From: Cladosporium sp. IMV 00045 | Lineage: Eukaryota > Ascomycota > Dothideomycetes > Cladosporiales > Cladosporiaceae | Length of the DNA: 64,000 nt | Reading direction: 5' to 3' | Assembly (NCBI GenBank): GCA_001931905.2 | Contig: MSJI02000844.1 | Location: forward strand, 1-64,000 | In this document: positions 33,411-44,765 of the stretch, piece by piece | Position numbering within the stretch: the first letter of the stretch is position 1 | How the letters are laid out: every line of letters begins with the position of its first letter | The notes under the pieces: model-generated | What the model was told of the DNA's origin: nothing | Database searches by the model: none | The model's input: the letters and a program-made list of their open reading frames with translations, nothing else | Translations under genes and position numbers: made by a program

Positions 33411-35368
33411 ATGTCGTGGCGCAATAACGCCGGCAGCACCGGCGCGAACAACATTCCTCTAGGCAACCCGCGTCGCCGTGGAGGCGACTCGAATGGAACC
33501 CCCGAGATTGCTCCCCCCTCGAACGAGGGCAAGCGTGGTCGCAGCCCTGAGCCTGTCCCGAAAGAGCCTGAGTTGAACCCGGATGGTACCAAGAAGCGCC
33601 GCAAGCGCAACCGCTGGGGTGATGCGTCGGACAACAAGGCCGCTGGCCTGATGAACCTGCCAACGGCAATCACTGCGCCCATGACTGCTGAGCAGATTGA
33701 CGCCTATGTGACCCATTTGCGTATCGAGGAGATCAGCCAGAAACTGCGAATCAACGATGTTGTTCCAGCTGACGGCGACAGGTGAGTCTCCCCCGCCAAA
33801 AAAGCAGAAGAATAAAGAGAACACGCGCTGAAACACACAAGATCTCCTTCTCCGCCGCCCCAGTACGATAACTTCGGTCGCCGTGTCAACACGCGCGAGT
33901 ACCGTTACCGTAAGAAGCTTGAGGAAGAACGTCATAAGCTCATCGAAAGGGCGATGAAGATCATCCCAAGCTACCACCCGCCGTCTGACTACCGTCGTCC
34001 TACTAAGACACAGGAGAAAGTCTACGTGCCGGTTAACGATTATCCAGAAATCAACTTCAGTATGCTGCTAATTCTCCCCACCTGCACTTTGCTTTGCTAC
34101 TGCCTGAGCATCAGCCTGTTGCTTATGGCGAGCAAAAGCCATTCTAACCCTGCCCCAACTAACACTTCACGTCGCGTCATTTGAACATTTACTAACATTA
34201 GCTTTTTTCCCCACTAACAGTCGGTCTACTCATCGGCCCACGTGGTAACACTTTGAAGACCATGGAAACCAAGTCTCAAGCCAAGATCGCGATTCGCGGA
34301 AAAGGCTCAGTCAAGGAGGGCAAGGGCAAATCCGATGCTGCTCACGCCAGTAACCAGGACGAAGATCTGCACTGCCTGATCATGGCAGACACCGAGGAGA
34401 AGATCATCAAAGCCAAAGAGCTTATCCATCAAGTCATCGAAACCGTAAGTTCATATGGTCCTTCCCTCCAGGTTGCTTCCATCCTAACATTCACGCAGGC
34501 TGCCTCCATCCCAGAAGGTCAGAACGAGCTCAAGCGCAACCAACTGCGTGAGCTTGCCGCGCTCAACGGTACCCTCCGTGATGACGAAAACCAAGCCTGC
34601 CAGAACTGCGGTGAAATCGGCCACCGCAAATACGACTGCCCCAACGCAAAGAACTTCACGGCCAACGTCATCTGTCGCGTTTGCGGCAACGCTGGTCATT
34701 TTGCTCGCGACTGTCCGGATCGTGCGCGCGGCAGCGACTGGCGCAACTTGCCCCCGCGTGGTCCTGGCGGAGACGGAGACAACGAGTACGAGAAGCTTAT
34801 GAACGAGATCGGTGGTGGTACGGCAGGCAACCCCGCAAGGCAGATTGGCTGGCAAGAGGGTGGAGCTGGAGCCGCGCCGCCTGGAGGCCCGGAGCTCAAA
34901 CCCTGGCAGAAAGCTCCAACTGGCGGTCCTGCTCCTTGGGAGAGGCCGCAGAGGCCCCCTCCTGGTGGTCCCTCTGGAGGCCCTGCTCCTTGGCTGCAGC
35001 GCGACCGTGGTAACCACGACAACTACGGAGGTCACGGCGGTGGCCATGGTGGATATGGCGGTGGTGGCTACGGTGGTCACGGCGGAGGTCACGGCGGGTA
35101 TAATGGTGGCGGCGGCGGCTACGAGTCTGGCGGTCCTCCTCCATGGGCACGTGGCGGTGGTGGTGGTGGAGATCGTGAGCATCGTGGCGGTGGCGGTGGT
35201 GGCCCTGCTCCTTGGATGCAGCCGCAGCAGCAGCCGCACATGGGCTACAGCGCTCCTGGAATGGACTACAACGCTCCGCCGCCTCCTCCGCCACCGCCTG
35301 GTGGCATTCCTCCTCCCCCTCCGCCGCCTAGCGACAACATTCCCCCGCCGCCCCCGCCGCCGCAGTAG
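33411..35368 (+). CDS. MSL5: branchpoint-bridging protein (SF1/BBP/Msl5)
   Basis: Splicing factor that binds the intron branch-point sequence in early spliceosome assembly. Four exons: 33411-33781, 33842-34059, 34221-34444, 34499-35368, each join in frame. Domain order: N-terminal [11 protein letters not shown] (the U2AF-binding motif region), a helical segment ([20 protein letters not shown]), [19 protein letters not shown], a KH domain with [15 protein letters not shown] as the GxxG loop, QUA2 region, two CCHC zinc knuckles ([14 protein letters not shown] and [14 protein letters not shown]), and a Gly-rich then poly-Pro tail. Several introns in this window carry CTAAC or CTGAC branch sites, consistent with the usual target of this protein. 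The third exon is preceded by a longer 161-nt intron. Confidence 0.95.
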
Positions 35369-36343
35369 TGGCCTCTTCAATCCTGGATTCAACAGCAGAC
35401 TGGCGATACGTGTTTTGCAAAAAGTGGTCTCGATTGCACATCAAAGTTTCGCATGCGATCACGCGCTGAAACAAGAAAAAGCAGTGTACTAAATAAAAAG
35501 TATCGAGAGAAAAATTGACACGAACAAATCCTGCAAACACCCGTTGTGCCATGTGCAAATCATCGCGTTAGTGTTACATGAGAAACTCCAGTTCGAGTTA
35601 TTGAAAACGATGCCTTTGTTGGTTATGTGTAGACTGAAAAGAGAGAACGATCGAGTAGCTGCATCTTGGAGCATGCCGAGACAGGATGGTCATTCTCACA
35701 ATTATAGACCACAAGACCTTGACATTTCTTTGTCCTTGACATGTCTGATCCAAGTTGGTTGAGTATAAACCCTCGGGTGAGACATGATGAATTCGATGAC
35801 ATCGTCAACGCAAGGGAGGATGATTGATCCTGTGACTGTTTTCTATGGCATCCTTCTCCTGACAGCTGAATTGGTTGCCTGTATTGAAAGGCAACGAGAA
35901 GAGACATAGCGACGGGAAAAGCAAATCTAAGCCTCAGGTAACATTCCTTTGCGTAGCAGTTCTAGAGCGTGGAGTTCACCGCGCTAGCTCACTCTTCGGC
36001 TCCGCGGCTCTGTCTAACTTCACGCTACACGATTCAACCTGAGATACTTAGAATGGTAACACGGCTGTGGCGTTCTGGCCGCGGCTGGCGCTGTTTGCAC
36101 TACCAAATGGGCGAGATGTCTCCTATCTGTGCTGTATACACTTGTGTGCCGTCTCAAACACTCAGCCCCAGGCTTCAGTATAATTGCTCGCGCTCCTCGC
36201 GCCCTTTTCTGTCAACTCATCATTCGCTCACTCATCAGCTTACAGTTCATTGAACTTCTCAGTCGTTTCCAACTTGCTCAATCGCTCAATCGAAACGAGG
36301 ACAATCAATAGCAAACCGTCACAACCATCTCGAACGAGCCAAC
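35369..36343. other. intergenic, no gene recognised
   Basis: About 1 kb between the BBP 3' end and the GPI-anchored protein. Only small ORFs. The right part should be the promoter of the wall-protein gene. Confidence 0.55.
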
Positions 36344-37084
36344 ATGCGTACCTCAACCAACACCATCCTGGCCACGGCTGCCTTTGCCACTGCCGCTCTC
36401 GCGCGTACAGACCTCGTAGGCTGCACCACCACCGACATGTCTTCGCCCGCCGGTGCCTCGGTCGCCTGGTACGTTCCCGGCACCGGTGAGCTCTGCGACC
36501 CGCTCGACTGCGGTGGCGGAAGGGCGCCTCCCAAGACCACCGTTCCTGGCTGCCCGGCATACTCGGGCACCGAGACCTACTCGCCCAGCTACCTCGCCGG
36601 ATACCAGGCCTCTGCCACCTCCGCGCCTTCGACTACTGCTGCTGCTTCGACTGACGCAGAGTCGAGCGAGTCAAGCTCTGATGACGAGGCTTCCAGCACC
36701 AGCAGCATCGATTGGAGCGCTCTCGAGACCGACACTGCGGAGTCGACCTGGGACTTGTACACTACTTTGGCTTCCGTGACTGGGCCTATTCCTGCTTCTT
36801 CCACTCCAGCCAACAGCGAAGCGTCTTCATCCGCTGCTGAGATCACAGAGTCACCATCCGTCGCGGCCACTGAGAGCAGCACGCTCATCGCGCAGACTAC
36901 TGCGGCCGGCGCTGCGTCCAATGGCACCATCTCTGGCGGCCGCCCCGGCAGCAACGGCACCGTCTCCAACACCACCGGAAGCGCGACTCCTAGCGCCCCC
37001 GTCAGTGAGGGCGGTGCAGCTGGAACGGCGAAGGCGATGACTGGCTTGGTTTTGGGATTGGCTGCTCTTGTTGTCGCCTTGTAA
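36344..37084 (+). CDS. secreted GPI-anchored Ser/Thr-rich cell-wall protein
   Basis: Single exon, 246 residues. Signal peptide of about 20 residues (MRTSTNTILATAAFATAALA). A compact N-terminal cysteine module follows, with the conserved-looking blocks WYVPGTGELCDPLDCGGG and PPKTTVPGCPAY and four cysteines. The middle is a long Ser/Thr/Ala-rich, low-complexity stalk likely O-glycosylated, with N-glycosylation sequons (NGT, NTT). The C-terminus is a hydrophobic tail (MTGLVLGLAALVVAL) after small residues, which is a GPI-attachment signal. I recall such fungal proteins being auto-labelled as siderophore biosynthesis enzymes; nothing in this sequence supports an enzyme. Surface structural or adhesion role is inferred. 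Confidence 0.85.
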   Translation: MRTSTNTILATAAFATAALARTDLVGCTTTDMSSPAGASVAWYVPGTGELCDPLDCGGGRAPPKTTVPGCPAYSGTETYSPSYLAGYQASATSAPSTTAAASTDAESSESSSDDEASSTSSIDWSALETDTAESTWDLYTTLASVTGPIPASSTPANSEASSSAAEITESPSVAATESSTLIAQTTAAGAASNGTISGGRPGSNGTVSNTTGSATPSAPVSEGGAAGTAKAMTGLVLGLAALVVAL

Positions 37085-37622
37085 GAGGGAACCAGTCTCT
37101 TTGATGTGATCTGTGATGTGATCAGTATACTATGAGAGCATACGGCGTGCATTTTGGCACTTGGATAAAATCATGCATTTGGTTCGGAGTACAGTACGAT
37201 TCGATTCATCGAGTGCCTTGCATGGGCAGTAATGTATTTTTTTGTAGTGGGTGTATTTTTAGATACCACGGCAATAGAAACAATAGCATCTCAACATTCA
37301 CATTCCCCTTTTTGTCATGACCCATGGGACATATATCGATGTATGGTTTTACTACATACATGTATTAATCGCATAAGTTCAACGTTCTCCACCAAATGGT
37401 GTATTAAATCTACATGTTTTATTACTGCATTCGGAGCAAGACTTTGAATGCGCGGTGACGTCGAAGCTAGCCGTGCAATTGGCGCTTGCATCTCACGTTG
37501 GAGCTTCTGCAAGTCTGGAGAGCATCACTAGATCCACAGATACCATTGTAACCACGTTCTAGACATCTTCCATACCGGAAGAGTATCTTCCTCCTCTAGA
37601 ACCTTCACACATCACCTCCATC

Positions 37623-39739
37623 ATGTCAATAGCACCGCCTCGCGGCGGCCAAAAGCGCGGTCCTACCGTCCTCGTAAGTAACGTCACCTACCTGCACACA
37701 CACTTCCCAGTCCTCCCCGGTCTCTCGTGCTACATGGCATATATTTTCTGTGCTGTCGTCCACACGGTTGACAAACATGACCGATCACAGGTCACCGACT
37801 CGCGCGATGAACTCCGCCCGCCGAATCGGCCCTCGCCGCAACGCCAAAACACCCGCATCATCTCCGTTGACAACGTCTTGCAGTATGCCTCCGAGATCCC
37901 GTCTGCCCAGCGCCGCGCTCCGCCGGGCGCGCGGCCCACAAATCACACCAGGACTCCTTCCGGACGACATCCCTTGAACCCGAAGCTGGGCGGCCGTATG
38001 CCGGATTCTGCGACGTTGACGCCGAGAGGCACGCCCGTGAGCGCGCCGCATATCCCCACGAGGAGTAGTAAGGTCAGCGAGAAACTGGTTTTGCTCCCCG
38101 AGACGACGGAAGAGGATGGCGATTCTGAGGGGGATGATGATGAAGAGGACGGAGAGAGGCCACCGGACGATGAGGAGGTGTTGAGGAGAAAGGCGAGAAA
38201 ATCCGGGAAGAGCAGAGCAGAGAGGTTACCGAAAAGTCAGAGAACGGCGGAGGCACAACTGGCGAGAGTGACGGCGTATTGTACAGCACAAAGCTACAAG
38301 TTGAGATCTATGGCGACTTTTGTGAAGGATCAGCACGGCGCGAAGACGAAATTGTACGACGACTGCTTGTACTGCGTATACCAACTCCCTCTACTTGGTG
38401 GCAGCGATGGCTACAGGGTACGAAGTTCGCCTGTGGTCAAGAATCCTGGAGGCCGGAGTGTTCTGGATGAGCAAATCGAAGCCAATGAGAGGCGAGAATA
38501 CCGTGAAGGCTGGCGAGATGAGAGTGACGAGTATTCTGTGGTTGGAAACGAGACCTACAACACCATCATGCAGGAACAGCAGGACGCCGAACGAAAAGAA
38601 CAGGAAGAAGAGGAGCGGGAGCAACGAGAGAGTCACTTCGGCGAGACGAATCATCAAACAGAAGAGCACAACGTATCCAACGGCGAGCTTCGGCGGGAGA
38701 GCACACACAGCACTGGATCATCAGGAATGTCTATTCCATCGCCTGGACATGCGATATCGCCAGACGCACATACCGTGGCCGAGCTGTTCATCTTTAGCTA
38801 TGGTGTCGCCGTTTTCTGGAACTTCACATCAAACCAGGAAAAGGACCTCCTCGCCGACCTAACATTCTCCTCCGCCGCTCCCATGCCCAGTTCATCCACC
38901 CATCACCACAAAGGTCTCTCACAAAAGGCTTCTCTCCAGCTACCTGCGGCTGCCGTGCCTTTACTCACCCGCCCTCTGGACGAAAGTGATTTCGAGACCG
39001 AAGAGTTCCACTTCGAGTACGATGAGGGCATCGAGAAAGCCCGAATCTATAATGACATGATCACATTGCGTACGAGCGATCATATGATCAAGTTGGCCAT
39101 GAGCCATGCCATCGGCCAAAGCACGAAACTCAGTTTCTTCGAGGAAAGAATGCAGCGCACCATGGCGGAAGCACAGTACGTGCCTAAGCAGTTGGCATTG
39201 GAGGGACGTCTCGGCATGAGTCGAGCGGAAGTCGTCGCGCTGGTGGGAAGTCTGTTCGAAGGACGTGTGGACGTAAATCTTTGTAAGTCTGATTTTCCAC
39301 CCATCCCTTCTGCATCGTGACATATCAGGCATACTTGCTAACACAACTGTTCACTTCAGCAAGCAACATGCTCGACACGCCCAAATTCTTCTGGGACTCC
39401 GAACCCACGCTGCACCCCCTCTACCAGGGCGTGCGGGAATACCTAGAAATCAAGCCGCGCATCCAGGTGCTCAACGAGCGCTGCCGCGTCTTCCTCGACC
39501 TCGCCGAGATCCTGTCCGACCAGATCGCCGACGTCAAAATGACCCGCATCACTTGGATCATCATCGTGCTGATCATCCTCAGTATTCTGGTGACTTCCAC
39601 GGAGGTGATTCTGCGTTTTGGCATTTTGGCTGCGAGCGGTAAGGGCGATAAGAATGGCGATGTGGTCGGTGGTGCTTGTGATTGCTCGTCGGGCTTGGGG
39701 GGGATTTGGAGTGTGCATGGTGGGGCTTCGGAGTTGTGA
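37623..39739 (+). CDS. RMD1/RMD8-like DUF155 membrane protein
   Basis: Fungal member of the DUF155 family (yeast Rmd1/Rmd8, human RMND1). Three exons: 37623-37673, 37791-39292, 39360-39739. The first intron (117 nt, GTAAGT...CACAG) is a multiple of three and has no stop, so the unspliced frame also stays open; the splice signals are strong. A disordered N-terminus with acidic patches (EGDDDEEDGERPPDDEE) precedes the DUF155 core, which begins near AYCTAQSYKL and includes VAELFIFSYGVAVFWNF and MSHAIGQSTKLSFFEERM. A single C-terminal helix (ITWIIIVLIILSILVTSTEV) follows. Yeast Rmd proteins are linked to meiotic nuclear division; mitochondrial or vacuolar membrane location is possible and not decided here. 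Confidence 0.88.
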
Positions 39740-40912
39740 GGATATACATACACTTTACCATTTTTCTTTGTAATTTTATTGGTGGGAAGACACCGGGTCA
39801 AAATCTATGTAATTTGTATATCCAATGGAGCTTGAGATGGTGCCAACTACTCTGCTGCATAGTTTTGTCACCAGATTTCACTCTCTTTTGAACACTGCTT
39901 GAAAGTGAAGTGAAGTCCAGGTGATCTCCCCTTTAGGAAAGTTCTAACTTCAGATGAGTCGTGTGCTAGCATGCACAGAACGCCCGGTTTGACCATACAC
40001 AGCTCAAACTATATCGATAAACGCCACTCAAAGCACTGCGCTCGGCGACAGCCAAAGGCTACACTGGCCCAACGGCTTCACCAAACAACATTGACACCAC
40101 AGCTGAGGGAGAAGCTGCGAGCAACCAGACCGCTATTCAATACTCTGCATCAACCCGCGCTCTATGAGTCCTGACCGTCATCTTGCGAAGCGGTCAGTCT
40201 TTCATCAAACAAAGGAAACCATCTGGCGAACGAATCGCTGCTACATTTGCCATGTCCTTTGAACTGGTGGCCAGCTTTTCTTTGTTCTTTCCATTTGATC
40301 CAATCTCCGCCCTGCCACCACCATTTGGATAGCGGTGGACTCGCGTCGGAAGCTGGTAGAAGCTTTTCAAACGACTACGACGGTGAGGCAGCTATCTTCG
40401 CTTTTGGACTGGAGCTCAGATGGGAAGTTACAGCTTGACATAGACATGAGCTCTCACCGCCATGTCACAAACACCTGTAGCTGCGGAAGCTCAGCGTCTC
40501 CGGATCTCTAGGCGTCTTGAGTATGTGTGATGAGCGATATAAGGGATGAGTTGACTCTTTCTCATGTGTCAGTCTGTTCAACATCGCCACAATCACTTCA
40601 GCATTTCCTTTTCATCCTTGTCTTTCATCCTGTCCTACCTGGACTTTCTGTTCTTTCTGTTCTCTTTCCTTTTCTATATATACACTGCGTCAGATGCTCT
40701 CTTTCCACTTTCTTCCTCATGGGCAACCCTTCAACATGCCACTTCCTTCCAATGCTTTATCTGCCCGTATCTGCATCAGGGGGGTTTTTTTTTTTCCCAT
40801 TGGTCCTTATTTCATCCGTTTCATTACCTTATATATACAACAAATTCAAGACTCAGCGGATCCGTCACCTGCAGGTAACGGGACCTCATCGCCAGGACCA
40901 GCCGGACCGAGC
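39740..40912. other. intergenic, TATA-like element near 40674
   Basis: About 1.2 kb. A pyrimidine-rich run leads into TCTATATATACACTG at about 40672-40686, a plausible TATA element for the candidate gene at 40913. No other gene recognised. Confidence 0.45.
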
Positions 40913-41548
40913 ATGTCTGTCTCCCGGTTCGGTGTGGGCGTCGGCCTGAACCTGATGTGCTGCGACCACCTCCTCAACTTCGACGTGACCACCGTCGCCG
41001 CCAATGAGTCCCAGCTGGAAGGTCGCTTCGACGATCAACCATGTGTGAGTTTCTTCCAAGATCGGGGGTTCGACGTTTCATCAGGCACAGCTGACATTTG
41101 ATAGCTCTCCCATGCCTCTTCCACGCGTTCTGAGATCGGACGAGCTCATCCGACACACATGTGCCTGATGTTGGAAGATCTCGAGCAATGGGCGTGCCTC
41201 GGGGCAATCAACGGAGTCGGCGGCGTGGGCGAGTTGGCTGGTGAATGCCTCTCTTGCAATCGGTTACCAGGCCATGGGCGACACACAGCATTACGTAATC
41301 AACAATCCCTCTCGTATTGCGATGCATTCACCCTACCCATCCCAAGGGCACAATGGCTAAGACCCAACTTCTACGGCGGACTGCCTCGACCAGCCTATTG
41401 TGAACAAAGAAAGGTTGCAACAATGGGCTTGTCCACCAACATCAGTGACAAAGCCGCCCTACCCAGCGCTGGACTTTCACTTCTCAAGTCGCTGCCTGCT
41501 GCTGCTGTCGAGTTCACCACAAAAGTCCATTGTGTCGTCGTTAGGTGA
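40913..41548 (+). CDS. candidate small two-exon gene, unknown
   Basis: Not recognised. Supported mainly by a convincing intron at 41045-41104 (GTGAGT donor; CTGAC branch 8 nt before TAG acceptor) that joins two open frames in phase: MSVSRFGVGVGLNLMCCDHL... and LSHASSTRSEIGRAHPTH..., total 191 codons. An in-frame ATG at 40694 would extend the N-terminus through a hydrophobic segment. Composition is unremarkable with several cysteines. A TATA-like element lies about 235 bp upstream. It could equally be a non-coding transcript or leader of the downstream gene; no homology seen. Confidence 0.35.
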
Positions 41549-41786
41549 ACGGTCGGAGGTGAAGGGCTTTGTGTCGTGGTTTCGTAGTGTCGTTGGTCGT
41601 CCACCATGAGGGTACATAAACGGCTCGTCGTGCTGGGTGTGGTTGGAGTTCTTCCTTTTCCTCTGGTTCGACATACAACAGTTTTGACGAAAGATCTTCT
41701 GTTGGAACAAGAGAAAGAGGCACAGGTTGTCTCACACGCTTCCACCCAACAACAACAGATCTTTTATCACCGCAATCAACATCATC

Positions 41787-42923
41787 ATGTCCAACAACCA
41801 GTCCTCGAGCGCTGTCCGCTCGTCATACGATCCGAGGAACAGAAATTCCTCGACATCGACCGCCGCGGGACCGCCGAAGAGGCCCTACTGGGCGGGCACC
41901 GAAGACGATGGTGCCCACAAACAACCGGCCAAGTCTTCTCCAAGAGACTCCGGGTATGCCTATAACTTCGTGGCAAACCCATACGCCGAAAACCCAGAAA
42001 GACCTTCGACCCACCCTGGACCAAATCCGCACTACATCAACGCGGAGGAGGTCAAGCACCTCGACTTCCTTGGGGTGAGAGAGGCTTGCTGGGCTCGCTG
42101 GGCGGCACATGAGCGTGCTCAGCCTCGTGAGCCGCTCCTTTCTCCTGGTGATGTTGCCAACAGTGGTCACCAGCAAGCCAGCGACGAAGCAGAACCCTCT
42201 CCCGCTCCCAAGGTCAAGAAGCAGGTGAGGTTCGACCTCAACATCGTCAAGATAGCCAAGTCGGCAAAGCGTTCCTTGTCCAAGAAGGGCAAGCAGGGCA
42301 AGGGCTCTCGCCCAGAGCCAACGATCTCTGCTCCTATACCTGGATCGTTACGACCCGGAGGGCCCACCCCTCTCTTCCCAGAGGACGGCTCAAGACCTCT
42401 GGAAGTGGTGCCGTTGGCAGAGGCGCAGGAGAACCGGATGAAAAATGGCCGACCAGATTATGAGTTGGCTGGGATTTCTGCTGCAGCCGTTGCCAGGAGA
42501 GCTTCTGCCGTTGCTGCTGCGGAGAAAAAACACATCTACCTCGTCGCCGGTGCCGAAATCACCACCTCCTCCGCCTGCCACCCCAAAAGATCTTCCAAAA
42601 GAACAAAAGATCCAGAGGAAGCCGTTCCTGCTCCATCGCCTACTCAACCTCCACCAACTCAACAAGCACAACCTCCACCAACCCCGACTCCAGCTGTCCC
42701 ACGCCGCAACCCCCTCAGGGTCATCAACACGGCCAGCACAGAGACAGTCTGGGACGACTTCGTGGACGCCGGCAATGATGCGTCTTGGACGCATGAACCG
42801 CAATATCAGAATGGCGGTGAAGGTCCTGTCGAGCAGGGTGGTCGAACGGCCTCAAGAGTTGCACGGGAAGCCAGAGTCCTCAACTTCCTCGAGGGTGGCC
42901 GTCTTCCTGAGTCGCCTCAATGA
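41787..42923 (+). CDS. uncharacterised disordered basic/proline-rich protein
   Basis: Not recognised. The ATG at 41787 (MSNNQSSSAVRSS) has a better context than the in-frame 41727 ATG. About 378 residues, mostly disordered: a basic middle part (KKQVRFDLNIVKIAKSAKRS), a helical Ala-rich piece, then Pro/Gln/Thr-rich sequence. Around 42525-42605 another frame looks more natural (TSSPVPKSPPPPPATPKDL), bounded by A-runs, so two compensating single-base errors are possible. The frame closes at TGA 42921-42923 but remains open beyond it for 95 more codons. Function unknown. Confidence 0.5.
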   Translation: MSNNQSSSAVRSSYDPRNRNSSTSTAAGPPKRPYWAGTEDDGAHKQPAKSSPRDSGYAYNFVANPYAENPERPSTHPGPNPHYINAEEVKHLDFLGVREACWARWAAHERAQPREPLLSPGDVANSGHQQASDEAEPSPAPKVKKQVRFDLNIVKIAKSAKRSLSKKGKQGKGSRPEPTISAPIPGSLRPGGPTPLFPEDGSRPLEVVPLAEAQENRMKNGRPDYELAGISAAAVARRASAVAAAEKKHIYLVAGAEITTSSACHPKRSSKRTKDPEEAVPAPSPTQPPPTQQAQPPPTPTPAVPRRNPLRVINTASTETVWDDFVDAGNDASWTHEPQYQNGGEGPVEQGGRTASRVAREARVLNFLEGGRLPESPQ

Positions 42924-43211
42924 CGGCGAGGGGGCCCCGATGCTGGCTTGAGCGCCTCATCCTCCCCAACCAGTGTCGGGCGTCCCTTCGATGGATCTGA
43001 GCTGGTGGACGAGGAGCCAGAGTTGGTTGTTGACACATTTGTACAGGATGGTCATACGACTTGGGTTGGTGGAGTTCGGTCTTCTGATGGGAATGTTGCT
43101 TGGTCGGGTCGGGAGGACATTAGAGGTGGGCTGCATAGCTCAAGGGCGTATCAGGGCGAGGATGCTCAAGAGGCCTCCAAGGTGTACTCCAGGATCTTGA
43201 GGAGTGGGTAG
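42924..43211 (+). other. in-frame extension of the preceding ORF after a TGA
   Basis: Directly after the TGA at 42921-42923 the same frame stays open for 95 codons to TAG 43209-43211 and reads as an acidic, Ser/Gly-rich protein-like tail (LSASSSPTSVGRPFDGSEL, DEEPELVVDTFVQDGHTTW). It may be the real C-terminus lost by a CGA-to-TGA change, a readthrough extension, or chance. No peroxisomal targeting tripeptide at the end. Confidence 0.35.
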
Positions 43212-44765
43212 ATGTCGATGAAGGTCACTAGCAAGGTGAGTTGCTGGGCCTTAGAACGAAATACCAAATTATTTTTCTCGACAATTATTTTTCAATGTTC
43301 TCAATGTTTCCGTGATATGTATTTCTCAATGATATGTCCAGACTCTGCGCTGGACCAGAAGAGACAGGTGGCTGGGAAGCATGTCTTTCTCATAGTAATT
43401 CTTCCACGCTGCCGCACCGCTTCACCTTGCCTCACATTAGGCGAAAGCTCACCATATCAATGAAGATTGTATGGCTTGCATACAAGGTCAGGCGACTGTG
43501 ATATCTCGTAACAAGAACAACACGCGATTGACATAGCAGCAAGCATGGACGTTGGGCGTTCATATGGCTGTCGCGGTAGCTTGGTGTTTCACATGCGCCG
43601 GGTGGAGTTTGGTCTGCTGGGGGAGCTGCAAGCCACGAGCCGAGCATACCGAACGCCGAAGCGAGCAGTAGTGGAAAGTCACTAGTACAAGTGCAGGTGA
43701 GTAAGCCAGGGTCCCCGTCGGATCTGCACGAGAATAGATCTGAGATTCGTGTAATTGTGAGTGTGCCGAGGTGGGGATGTTGTTGAAGTGATCATGGAGT
43801 GAAGATGTCTGGAGGGACTTTAGATGAGCTTAGTAAAAGGGATTGTACCCATGCGAAATATCACTAACAATTTGATTGGGAATTGATTAATATATTGATT
43901 GAATGAATCAATGCGCCCACCTGCAAGAGATCAATGAAATCAGTGAGAGATAAGCAAAAAAGGACGGGTAAGCTCTTCCCAACCCGCCTCCCCGCATTCA
44001 TTAGCCTTTTCCCTTTCGTGTCCCCCCTGCGAGTCTGCACTGGCTCACCCTTGGGACGCGCAAGCCGGCATCTTCTTTGGGGCCAGTTAGCGGCATGCCG
44101 TGCAGGTCTAGGCACAAGGTACAAGCGTTGTCTCATGCTTCTTTCCATCTGCAATCAATCCCTACCCGTATCTGACTTGCTGCTGGGTGACATTTGCCCA
44201 TCCAACGGCTAATTCTTTGCCTTTCTCCTCTCCCTATCCTCCTCCACTACCCGCCACATTCCCTTTCCCATCTTCTTCTCTTCCTATCAATCAGCACTGC
44301 TTTGCTCTACCTTCCCTCGACATTCCGTCCCTTTTCTGGTCGGTGTCGATCACACTCGCTTCGGAGCAGCAGAAGAAGGTCAAGTCAGGACAAGACCGTA
44401 CCGGGGGACATCCCGCCGAGAGACAATCGCGCGCGCAATATACCCCGATTACGACGATTGCAGGGAAGCGACGAGTGCGCATTGTAAGCTAGCTACTGCT
44501 GCTTCTGCTGCTTCTGCTGCTTGCTACTTCTCACCCAATATCCTCCTGCATCTGGCCGCCGCCGCCCTTACCGCGTCAGCTACTGCTGTGATCCGCTTGC
44601 CTCGCCGGCCAATTCCCACGATACCCGTTTGGCATTGCGTCGTGTCACATACTCCGACGCAAATAACTCAGCGGACCGCGTTGAGCCCAGCGTGCTGACC
44701 GATCAGCATCGCCACGCCATTCTTTTTCCACAACACACGACACCGCGACTGTCCGCATCACAACC
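43212..44765. other. intergenic; short TGCTGCTTC microsatellite
   Basis: About 1.5 kb before the EMP70 gene. A (TGCTGCTTC)-type repeat of about three units lies at roughly 44495-44525. CT-rich leader sequence occurs at 44220-44300. No gene recognised. Confidence 0.55.
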
